DNA of 11,827 nt from Bacteroidales bacterium (GTDB lineage: Bacteria > Bacteroidota > Bacteroidia > Bacteroidales > UBA4181): positions 1-11,827 of the forward strand of contig JAISDP010000135.1 of the NCBI GenBank assembly GCA_031264715.1, given 5' to 3'. Shown one piece after another: positions 1-5,983 of this stretch. Position 1 is the first letter of the stretch. Each line of letters begins with the position of its first letter. The notes beneath the pieces were generated by a model, which worked only from the letters and a program-made list of their open reading frames with translations, did not search any database and was not told the DNA's origin. The position numbers were made by a program, and so were the translations under genes.

Positions 1-116
1 TAGCAAAGCGCCCACATCCATATACAGCGCCTTGCTTTAACTCCGGAGATGCCGCCTTCGTTGACCCTGTCAGCAGCTACGCAGCCTGACAGGTTGGGGC
101 GTTGCGAGGGTGAATA
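1..116. other. Non-coding flank downstream of the TonB-dependent receptor gene
   Basis: No convincing gene is visible here. The stretch is clearly richer in G and C (roughly 55-60% over 35-110) than the other intergenic regions in the window, which are AT-rich. It contains the 8-bp palindrome CTCCGGAG (41-48) and a hairpin at 66-93. One plus-strand frame stays open from 4 to a TAA at 118-120, with an ATG at 49 that would give only 23 codons. It has no recognisable ribosome binding site or family, so it was not called. The segment could be a 3' untranslated region, a dispersed intergenic repeat or the edge of something to the left. Confidence 0.4.
66..93. repeat. Inverted repeat (hairpin) 3' of the receptor gene
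   Basis: A perfect 8-bp inverted repeat, CCTGTCAG (66-73) and CTGACAGG (86-93), is separated by a 12-nt loop. It lies 24 bp past the receptor stop codon, where a transcript end would be expected. No T-run follows on the minus strand, so it does not meet the usual form of a Rho-independent terminator. A role in 3'-end protection or a repeat-element hairpin is equally possible. Confidence 0.45.
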
Positions 117-2531
117 TTAATCTTCCATATACAAGTATTTTTTGAGTTTTTCACTAAATGATTTTCGCTCCTTTTCAGGTTGATTTTCCCTGTACCGTTT
201 CTGTACGTTCCTGTCGAAATACAGTTTATACGACACTGCCGGTATCAGTGGGAAGAAACTCGCCTGATAAAGAGACATGCTGTGGTTTCGTTCGTCGTAA
301 AATCCCGGCTGAAACATCTCTGAGGTGCTGTTTTCATTGTAGTAGTAGAAATACGGATTATGGCGGTTATAGGCATTATAAACGGAGAATGTCCATACTG
401 CCTTGCGATTGCGTCTGGTTGTTTTGGTATAATTGAAACCGATGTCTAAACGGTGATATGGACGCATTCTTGCACTGTTGCGTTCTCCGTAAATCATAGC
501 TTCAAGATAATCATTATCGTCTTCATACGAGAGTAACTGCCGTCCGACAGCAGGCGTGTACGGTAATCCCGTCATGAACAGCCACGCCGCGCTGAATGTC
601 CACTTATCATTCAGTTGCCGGTTAAAGCTTAGTGATATGGCGTGCGGGCGGTCATATTCGAAGGTATATTCCATGCCTCCGTTAATGTCAGGGTATCTGC
701 GCGTTGTTTTCGACCATGAATAGGATGCAAATCCCGTATTCTTACCGGCAGTTTTGCGCACGAGCAACTCAATGCCCCCGGCTTCGCCCCGGCCGCCGGT
801 AATAATTTTCGATTGCCAGTCGGTATCGCCCATCAGGCTTGTATAACCCTCTTTGTATGTCGACAGGCTGCCCGTCTGTTTGTAATATACGTCAAATTCC
901 GCTTGAAACATTCCGTTGTAAAAAGAGCCTGTCCACCCTGCGGAATATTGTTTGGATACGGCTTCGGGAAATTTGCTGCCTGCGGGAACCCATACTTCAT
1001 TATTCATTATGCCGCCTGCGGTAAAAATGAGATGCGAATTTTGGCTTACACTCATGTAACTGAGGTTTAGCGATTGTCCCTTGGTAATATTGACATTCAA
1101 TTGCAAGCGCGGTTCCAGCGAATTGTTGGAAAATCCGCCGGAAGCATAATATACTGCTCTTCCGCCAACATGCACTGTGATATGGTTGAAGAAATTGAAT
1201 CTGTTCTCCAAATATACGGATGATTCCGATGCTCGCAGTTTTTCGTCCGGCTTTTGTGCGGCAAGGTTCGATTGCCGTGTGCGGTTAGGCTCGTGGGTCA
1301 ATAATGATGCCTGTACCCCAAAGTGTAATGTCCAATTATTTAATGCGGGGTACTTCCAGTCCGAATGAAAAGATGCGTCCTTTACAGACGACAGGTATTC
1401 ACTTGTAAATTCGCCGTCCATCGAGTCGTATCTCTTTCTGTCGACAAGCCGGTAACGATTATATGAAATACTGTGAACCGAATACAGTTTAGAAGCGGGT
1501 ATGCAGCGCCATCGTGCGGAAACCAGCCAGTTGCCCCAAATATTGTTCATCCGGCTTTTACCTGTATGGCTGTTTTTCCCGGTATGATAATGCAAATAGT
1601 CGTCTCCCTGATACAGATTCAAATGCAGACTGTTCCGGGAATCCGGTTTCCATGAAAATTTTGCATTCACATCATGAAACCCGTACATCATTATACTGTT
1701 GCCGGCGTCGCTTAAACCGCTCGCCAACCCGAGCAATGCTTCCGTCAGTGTTTTGCGCCCGGCGATAATGAAGCTTGTGTTTTTGAGTTTGGCCGGGCCT
1801 TCCACCGAAAATGACAGGTCGGTAATGCCAACGCTGAATGTTCCTTTCAGGCCGGACATATTTCCCTCCTTTTGCGCAATATCCACCACCGAAGAAAGTT
1901 TGCCTCCGTACATTGCCGGGAATCCGCCTTTGTATATCTCCAGTCCGTTAATCATATCGGGGTTGAAAACCGACATGAAACCGCCCAGGTGGTTAACGTA
2001 TATTAAGGAAACATTGTCCAGCAGGTAAAGGTTTTCGCCGGGGTTTCCGCCCCTGACCATCAGAAGGCTCGAACCTTCGTTCTGCGACTTTATACCGGGC
2101 AGTAACTGTGCCGCTTTTAACACGTCGGGCTTGCCTCCGAGCGCCGGGATAGACAGTAATTCCCTGTTGCTTAATGCAACCATACCCGGACGGCTCCCCC
2201 GTATGCCGGCGATAACTACTTCTTCCAGTTCGGAAACAGGCATCATGCGGGCTTCCAGCAGGGTGTCCCTGCCAATATGTATTTCCAGCGGCCTGTAACC
2301 GATATATGAAATCCTGATTTTTGTCGGGGTTTTTATCCAAAGAGAAAAATAGCCGCTGTTGTCGGACACCGCTCCATTGACCGTGCCTGTTTCCACGATA
2401 TTGCCCCCGATCAGTTTCTCGCCGGAAACACTGTCCGCGACAAATCCCGTAACATGTATTTGAGCCGTGAGGCCGGCTGCTGCGAAACAAAACAGGGCGA
2501 GCATTACAAGCCCTCTGTACGGCAATATCAT
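117..2531 (-). CDS. TonB-dependent outer membrane receptor with carboxypeptidase-regulatory-like domain
   Basis: This 804-residue protein is an outer-membrane active transporter powered by TonB-ExbBD. A signal peptide covers residues 1-23, with likely cleavage before Gln24. A CarboxypepD_reg-like beta-sandwich domain spans about 26-105 and includes the typical GxxSDxxGxF and SYIGY patterns. The plug domain spans about 115-220, with the hallmarks LLPG, VRGG (159-162), LLDNV, and GLEIYKGGFPAMYGG near 196-210. The rest is a 22-strand-type barrel rich in alternating aromatic residues. The last barrel-like strand ends near Phe772 (SYKLYF) and is followed by a 32-residue, strongly charged tail, whereas such barrels usually end at the aromatic residue. 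The gene starts 2 bp after the DUF4249 stop, so translation is probably coupled. DUF4249/receptor pairs are a recurrent Bacteroidota arrangement. The cargo is unknown. No SusD homologue is present, so a classical glycan-utilisation locus is not supported. Confidence 0.93.
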   Translation of the reverse strand: MILPYRGLVMLALFCFAAAGLTAQIHVTGFVADSVSGEKLIGGNIVETGTVNGAVSDNSGYFSLWIKTPTKIRISYIGYRPLEIHIGRDTLLEARMMPVSELEEVVIAGIRGSRPGMVALSNRELLSIPALGGKPDVLKAAQLLPGIKSQNEGSSLLMVRGGNPGENLYLLDNVSLIYVNHLGGFMSVFNPDMINGLEIYKGGFPAMYGGKLSSVVDIAQKEGNMSGLKGTFSVGITDLSFSVEGPAKLKNTSFIIAGRKTLTEALLGLASGLSDAGNSIMMYGFHDVNAKFSWKPDSRNSLHLNLYQGDDYLHYHTGKNSHTGKSRMNNIWGNWLVSARWRCIPASKLYSVHSISYNRYRLVDRKRYDSMDGEFTSEYLSSVKDASFHSDWKYPALNNWTLHFGVQASLLTHEPNRTRQSNLAAQKPDEKLRASESSVYLENRFNFFNHITVHVGGRAVYYASGGFSNNSLEPRLQLNVNITKGQSLNLSYMSVSQNSHLIFTAGGIMNNEVWVPAGSKFPEAVSKQYSAGWTGSFYNGMFQAEFDVYYKQTGSLSTYKEGYTSLMGDTDWQSKIITGGRGEAGGIELLVRKTAGKNTGFASYSWSKTTRRYPDINGGMEYTFEYDRPHAISLSFNRQLNDKWTFSAAWLFMTGLPYTPAVGRQLLSYEDDNDYLEAMIYGERNSARMRPYHRLDIGFNYTKTTRRNRKAVWTFSVYNAYNRHNPYFYYYNENSTSEMFQPGFYDERNHSMSLYQASFFPLIPAVSYKLYFDRNVQKRYRENQPEKERKSFSEKLKKYLYMED

Positions 2532-2533
2532 TT

Positions 2534-3475
2534 TCAGCGGTTTATATTCAGCGTGTCGGAAAAAGAAGCCGAATACCCGGAGAAAATACCATAACCCCCG
2601 TCGATATTCGAATAGAGGGAAAAGGCAGAAGACTGTTTCCCAAATTCAGGTTCAAAGCCCTTTTGGTACAGGTATTTGCTTTTTACATAGCGATAATAAT
2701 CGTAACTGACACTGCGCAATTCCAAAACTGTCGGGAAGGAATCGGTAACCCAGTCACCCTGATCGGTTCTGCTCTGTATTCCGTTGGTGTAGTTGACCGT
2801 CATGGTATATACATTGCCGGTAATCAATTCATTACCGAATACATTGACGGGCAACCCCTCGCCTTGCAGGACGGGATCGGTAACAACGCCGGGCTGTACC
2901 GCGCAACTCCGGTATGTACAGTCAGACGTTATTTCACCCGTTTCCGGATTTTTGACAAATTCACAGTCCTTGCGTATTTCCCAAATCACTGCTTCGAAAT
3001 ACCTTTTTTCACCGGGTTTGTTGACAAAGGTAAACCTGACAGCGGGATAGGTAAATCCTTCCTCATCGCGTCCGGCAATCGGAATATGCTTCACATCAAT
3101 GAGATCAGGCAAAGCCGGTATGGAATCCGACACAATGACAGTTTCTCTGCCGGGAATACTTATTTCGCACCGGTATCTTGTTGAAGGAGCAACTGTGCAA
3201 ATTGCAGAATACAATCCTTTGGGGCTGTGGGTAAGGGTTTCCGTATATTCTCCGTTAACAGACAGCCGGATTCGTGCATCCTCAATAAATTTCAGCCGGC
3301 AGGTATCCAACCCGGCTGTCCATGAAAGCCGCACCTCAAGCCGTTCTCCTTCTTTAAGCATGGAATATACTACGGGAACGGGATCAATACCGGGAAAGTT
3401 ATCCCGAACAGGATCACGGCACGAGCAAAGTAAAAATACTGTTAAAAAACAGCAGGTTGAATATTTAAAATCCAT
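2534..3475 (-). CDS. DUF4249 family outer-membrane-associated lipoprotein
   Basis: This 313-residue predicted lipoprotein belongs to the DUF4249 family, which typically accompanies TonB-dependent receptors in Bacteroidota. The ATG at 3475 was chosen because it gives a compact lipoprotein signal: a hydrophobic run, then LLCSC, with Cys19 as the lipidated residue. A TTG 33 bases further upstream would only add a polar extension before the signal. Family-like features are an early PVVYSML strand, an Ig-like beta-rich first half, and a C-terminal SLYSNIDGGYGIFSGYSAS segment, a glycine-rich motif common near the end of these proteins. The mature protein is probably tethered at the outer membrane, where it could act as a substrate-binding or lid partner of the adjacent receptor. 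That role is inference from gene pairing. The gene follows the small beta-barrel gene by 58 bp with no terminator between. Confidence 0.85.
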   Translation of the reverse strand: MDFKYSTCCFLTVFLLCSCRDPVRDNFPGIDPVPVVYSMLKEGERLEVRLSWTAGLDTCRLKFIEDARIRLSVNGEYTETLTHSPKGLYSAICTVAPSTRYRCEISIPGRETVIVSDSIPALPDLIDVKHIPIAGRDEEGFTYPAVRFTFVNKPGEKRYFEAVIWEIRKDCEFVKNPETGEITSDCTYRSCAVQPGVVTDPVLQGEGLPVNVFGNELITGNVYTMTVNYTNGIQSRTDQGDWVTDSFPTVLELRSVSYDYYRYVKSKYLYQKGFEPEFGKQSSAFSLYSNIDGGYGIFSGYSASFSDTLNINR

Positions 3476-3533
3476 AGGATGATATTTGATATATACTGTT
3501 GACGACAAAAGTGATGATGCCTGCCATTACCTT

Positions 3534-4133
3534 TTAAAAGCGAAAACTGATGCCAAAACGGAAACTGCCGGTATTTTCCTTATACCCTGTCGAATCTTCT
3601 CCCTTATCAATTGCCCGGTAATTACCATCGCCAAAACCGTAAATATATTCGCCGAAAACTCCAACCTTCTTTGTGATCTGATAATCCATTCCAAGGCCGG
3701 GACGAAAAGAAAAGTAATGACCGCCCGGTACAAAGCCATTATCGGCAAATATAATAAATCCTCCCGGTCTCATAATAATCCGGAAACCCAATCTGGAATT
3801 GTCCTTTAAAAATAGAGAAGACAGGTAAAAATGGGTGTTGATGCCATATGATAAGACTTGTGTGGTTTTATAATCCGTTTCATTGTAAGATTCCTTCTTC
3901 GATTTGCTTAATGAAAATCCGGTATACAGGCCTGCTTCAAACCATTTATTCGCTCTATGGTTACTTTCTATGCTGAATTCACCGATATTCCCGGATCTAA
4001 ACCGCCAGTTATTAATCCTTGAATAACCTGCCCTGACATTCCAAATATCCTTGTTGGACTGTGTCTGAGCATTTACACCGAAAGGAATAAAAAAAGGGAT
4101 AATAAATGTAATAAACAGGCTTGAGATATTCAT
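3534..4133 (-). CDS. Small outer membrane beta-barrel protein, function unknown
   Basis: This protein of about 199 residues looks like an 8- to 10-strand outer-membrane barrel. It has a cleavable signal peptide (hydrophobic core, then VNA before Gln23) and alternating aromatic strands such as WFEAGLYTGFSLS, HYFSFRPGLGMDYQI and KVGVFGEYIYGFG. It ends in RFGISFRF, a C-terminal phenylalanine as expected for BAM-dependent insertion. Start choice: ATGs exist at 4205, 4145 and 4133. A TAnnTTTG promoter match at 4187-4194 would place the transcript start near 4180, excluding 4205. The ATG at 4133 gives the cleanest signal peptide, though 4145 (four residues longer) remains possible. The stop codon lies 58 bp before the DUF4249 start, so it may lead the receptor operon. 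I do not recognise a specific family beyond the outer-membrane-protein beta-barrel superfamily. Confidence 0.75.
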   Translation of the reverse strand: MNISSLFITFIIPFFIPFGVNAQTQSNKDIWNVRAGYSRINNWRFRSGNIGEFSIESNHRANKWFEAGLYTGFSLSKSKKESYNETDYKTTQVLSYGINTHFYLSSLFLKDNSRLGFRIIMRPGGFIIFADNGFVPGGHYFSFRPGLGMDYQITKKVGVFGEYIYGFGDGNYRAIDKGEDSTGYKENTGSFRFGISFRF

Positions 4134-4186
4134 AGAAAAGTACATTTTGCGCGTTATGACTATAATTATTTGGATGATATTTAAAA

Positions 4187-4194
4187 CAAAAGTA
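4187..4194 (-). promoter_or_regulatory. Candidate Bacteroidota -7 promoter element for the envelope operon
   Basis: On the minus strand the bases read TACTTTTG, an exact match to the Bacteroidota -7 consensus TAnnTTTG. Upstream, about 20 bp away, only TTCG is present instead of the -33 TTTG, so the promoter is a partial match. A start near 4180 would leave a 5' leader of about 35-47 nt before the ATG at 4145 or 4133. Confidence 0.4.
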
Positions 4195-4396
4195 TAAAAA
4201 GCCATTATTATTACGAATATTACGAAGAACGAAATAATAACGACTTTTATTGTTCATAAGGATTAACCCACTCAAGGATCAGTCAAATACGTTGACTTTA
4301 AATCAGATTAAATTCCACAACTTTTATAAGCAGTCCCAACAGAAGGTGTATGAATTTGAAAAGTAATTTGCGTATTATCACTATATTTTTATCCGG

Positions 4397-4430
4397 TTGT
4401 GTATAAATTGAGGGTTTTATGCTATTTTTG
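4397..4430 (+). promoter_or_regulatory. Candidate Bacteroidota promoter for the GNAT gene
   Basis: TATTTTTG at 4423-4430 matches the -7 consensus TAnnTTTG exactly. A TTG at 4397-4399 lies 23 bp upstream, slightly far for the -33 element. Transcription would begin near 4437, giving a leader of about 15 nt to the ATG at 4452. This argues against the upstream in-frame ATG at 4419. Confidence 0.45.
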
Positions 4431-4451
4431 CCGCACACAAAAATAAAAATC

Positions 4452-4904
4452 ATGCAATCAACAATCATACGGAGAGCTGTCAGGGAGGATTGCCCGCGGC
4501 TGATGGAACTGGTACGCGAACTGGCCCTGTACGAAAAGGCGCCCGACGAAGTGACCGTAACGCTGGAGCATTTTGAGGAAAGCGGCTTCGGGACGCATCC
4601 CGTATGGCAGGCTTTTGTAGCCGAAACGAACGGTTTGGTAACGGCATATGCGCTTTATTACATCCGTTACAGCACATGGAAAGGCCAGCGCATGTATCTC
4701 GAAGATATACTGGTAACCAATGAAATGCGCGGCAAAGGTTTGGGAAGCCTGTTGTTCGAAAGATTGATCGAAGAAGCCCGGGAAAAGAAAATGAACGGGA
4801 TGGCGTGGCAGGTGTTGGAATGGAATGAACCGGCCATCAGGTTTTACAGGAAGTATTGTGCGACATTCGATGCCGAATGGGTGAATGGTAGTTGCGAAGT
4901 ATAA
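4452..4904 (+). CDS. GNAT family N-acetyltransferase, spermidine/spermine acetyltransferase-like
   Basis: This 150-residue cytosolic enzyme transfers the acetyl group of acetyl-CoA to an amine. The acetyl-CoA pyrophosphate-binding motif A is clear as RGKGLG at residues 93-98, following the beta4 strand MYLEDILVT. The later WNEPAIRFYRKY segment (124-135) contains the WNEPAxxFY pattern seen in diamine and polyamine N-acetyltransferases of the SSAT type, and the N-terminal LYEKAPDEV (27-34) also fits that group. A polyamine or related small amine is therefore the likeliest substrate, but GNAT substrate calls from sequence are weak. The ATG at 4452 is preferred because a promoter match lies just upstream of it and overlaps the longer alternative, and the extra 11 residues lack family similarity. 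The gene is followed by 240 bp without a clear terminator. Confidence 0.87.
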   Translation: MQSTIIRRAVREDCPRLMELVRELALYEKAPDEVTVTLEHFEESGFGTHPVWQAFVAETNGLVTAYALYYIRYSTWKGQRMYLEDILVTNEMRGKGLGSLLFERLIEEAREKKMNGMAWQVLEWNEPAIRFYRKYCATFDAEWVNGSCEV

Positions 4905-4997
4905 AAAAAAGAAAGGTGTGTATTCTATTTCAGATGCCCCCCGTTTTGAGAGTATCCTCGCATACAGACGCTTTCACTGTTTCTTTTTTGATCAGAA

Positions 4998-5005
4998 TAT
5001 TTTTG
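4998..5005 (+). promoter_or_regulatory. Weak candidate -7 element upstream of the CBM9-like gene
   Basis: TATTTTTG matches the Bacteroidota -7 consensus and lies 139 bp before the ATG at 5145. No TTG is found at the expected -33 distance. The 240-bp gap (4905-5144) is AT-rich and holds no other recognisable feature. Confidence 0.25.
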
Positions 5006-5144
5006 CCAAATAATTTATACACAAGAAAACTAATAATCAAACCGGTTATCATTACAAAAAATTAATTAATATTGTACAGTCACGTGCAATAATAATGCCA
5101 AACATAATTTATCCAAATCAAATTAAATTAAAAGCCTGAATATC

Positions 5145-5792
5145 ATGAAAGAATTAATCGTAAGGAAAGTAACTGCAACCAGCGATGCGCCGTGGGACGA
5201 AGTATTGAAATCGCTGGAAACCGCCCGGTGGAATGTGGCGGATACTGTAAACTGGCCGGAATACAGCTATCGTCCGCAGGTTCAGTTTCGTATGTCATAT
5301 ACCGACACGGCGTTCCTGTTGCAATACGAAGTGAATGAGCAATCTGTACGCGCTGTTGCAGCCGGCGATAACGGCGAAGTATGGAAAGACTCATGCGTCG
5401 AGTTTTTTGTAACACCGGCCGACGATGGGATTTACTACAACTTTGAGTTCAACTGTGCCGGAACATGCCTGTTGGCTGCCGGCGCATCGCGAAACGGACG
5501 CGAAGCCGCACAACCTGCCGTTATTTCACCCATCCGCCGCCAGCCGAGTCTGGGCAGGCATCCTTTCGGCGAACGCAAAGACAAAACGGAATGGAACCTG
5601 GCGCTGGTGATTCCTTATACTTGCCTGTTCAAGCATCCCGGCTATTCACCCGCTGGAAAAACCGTTCGCGCCAATTTCTACAAGTGTGGCGACGATCTGA
5701 CTGTGCCTCACTTCCTCAGCTGGAATCCGATAAAAACGGAGAAACCTGATTTCCACAGACCGGAATTTTTTGGAACGGTGAAATTCGCGTAG
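5145..5792 (+). CDS. Carbohydrate-binding family 9-like (CBM9/DOMON-like) protein
   Basis: This 215-residue protein has the pattern of stand-alone CBM9-like proteins found in Bacteroidota. It shows a WKDSCVEFFVTP strand pair (80-91), then YYNFEFNCAG (97-106), then a W-x-L-x-L-x-IPY strand (150-158), then RANFYKCGD (175-183), and finally SWNPIKTEKPDFHRPEFFG (192-210). The family has a beta-sandwich fold that can bind sugars in extracellular enzymes. No signal peptide, lipobox or catalytic domain is present: the N-terminus (MKELIVRKV) is polar, so this copy probably stays in the cytosol. Its ligand is unknown. Length matches the single-domain members of the family. A strong terminator starts about 50 bp past the stop, so it ends its transcription unit. 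Confidence 0.82.
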   Translation: MKELIVRKVTATSDAPWDEVLKSLETARWNVADTVNWPEYSYRPQVQFRMSYTDTAFLLQYEVNEQSVRAVAAGDNGEVWKDSCVEFFVTPADDGIYYNFEFNCAGTCLLAAGASRNGREAAQPAVISPIRRQPSLGRHPFGERKDKTEWNLALVIPYTCLFKHPGYSPAGKTVRANFYKCGDDLTVPHFLSWNPIKTEKPDFHRPEFFGTVKFA

Positions 5793-5843
5793 GAGTTGAG
5801 ATGTAACAGGTCTTTGCATCCCGGCAAATCCTGTTTAAAAACA

Positions 5844-5877
5844 AGAGGCCGCCAGACCTTCCTGGCAGCCTCTTTTT
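5844..5877. terminator. Strong hairpin terminator, probably bidirectional
   Basis: AGAGGC (5844-5849) pairs with GCCTCT (5868-5873), and GCCAG (5851-5855) pairs with CTGGC (5862-5866). One C/A mismatch lies between the stem halves and the loop has 6 nt. Five Ts follow on the plus strand, giving a classic Rho-independent terminator for the CBM9-like gene. Read on the minus strand, the hairpin is followed by TG and a T5 run, so it could also stop read-through from clpB, whose stop codon is about 100 bp away. Confidence 0.88.
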
Positions 5878-5880
5878 ATG

Positions 5881-5960
5881 TACGCTTGGTTATCACGAGC
5901 TTGCAAACTTAACGCGAGCGATCTCCGAAGGAAGTAACTCAACGAAGTTAACCGTCGATT
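5881..5960. repeat. Possible intergenic repeat element downstream of clpB
   Basis: This stretch sits between the terminator and the clpB stop codon and encodes no recognised gene. Read on the minus strand it contains CTTCGTTGA (5939-5947) followed by CGGAGAT (5921-5927). The same two words occur in the other order at 56-64 and 44-50, downstream of the receptor gene. It also has repeated motifs of its own (two GCGAGC-like words and AACTTAAC/AAGTTAAC). One minus-strand frame is open over most of it, with no start or known product. A dispersed 3'-end repeat is possible. The shared words are short enough that chance cannot be excluded. Confidence 0.25.
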
Positions 5961-5963
5961 ACC

Positions 5964-5983
5964 AATCATCAATAATCATCAAT
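5964..5983. repeat. 10-bp perfect tandem duplication spanning the clpB stop codon
   Basis: AATCATCAAT occurs twice back to back (5964-5973 and 5974-5983). The clpB stop codon (minus-strand TGA at 5979-5981) lies inside the second copy, and a second in-frame TGA follows directly. It looks like a small slippage duplication with no effect on the protein. Confidence 0.7.

Larger units (their letters stand above)
4134..4451. other. Divergent AT-rich intergenic region between the envelope operon and the GNAT gene
   Basis: No gene is seen in these 318 bases. The region holds candidate promoters facing both ways (minus near 4187-4194, plus near 4423-4430). Between them is a perfect 6-bp inverted repeat, AGTCAA (4281-4286) and TTGACT (4292-4297), with a 5-nt spacer. 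Its size and position between divergent promoters are compatible with a transcription-factor operator, but no known regulator's site is recognised. A minus-strand frame running through 4275-4012 mostly overlaps the beta-barrel gene and has no family signature. Confidence 0.45.

Noticed and set aside
49..120. Possible 23-codon plus-strand ORF at the left edge
   Set aside because: It is very short, without a ribosome binding site or recognisable homology, and lies in a hairpin-forming GC-rich flank.
2663..3184. Plus-strand open frame of 173 codons antisense to the DUF4249 gene
   Set aside because: It overlaps a gene with a clear lipoprotein signal and family motifs and has no protein family features of its own.
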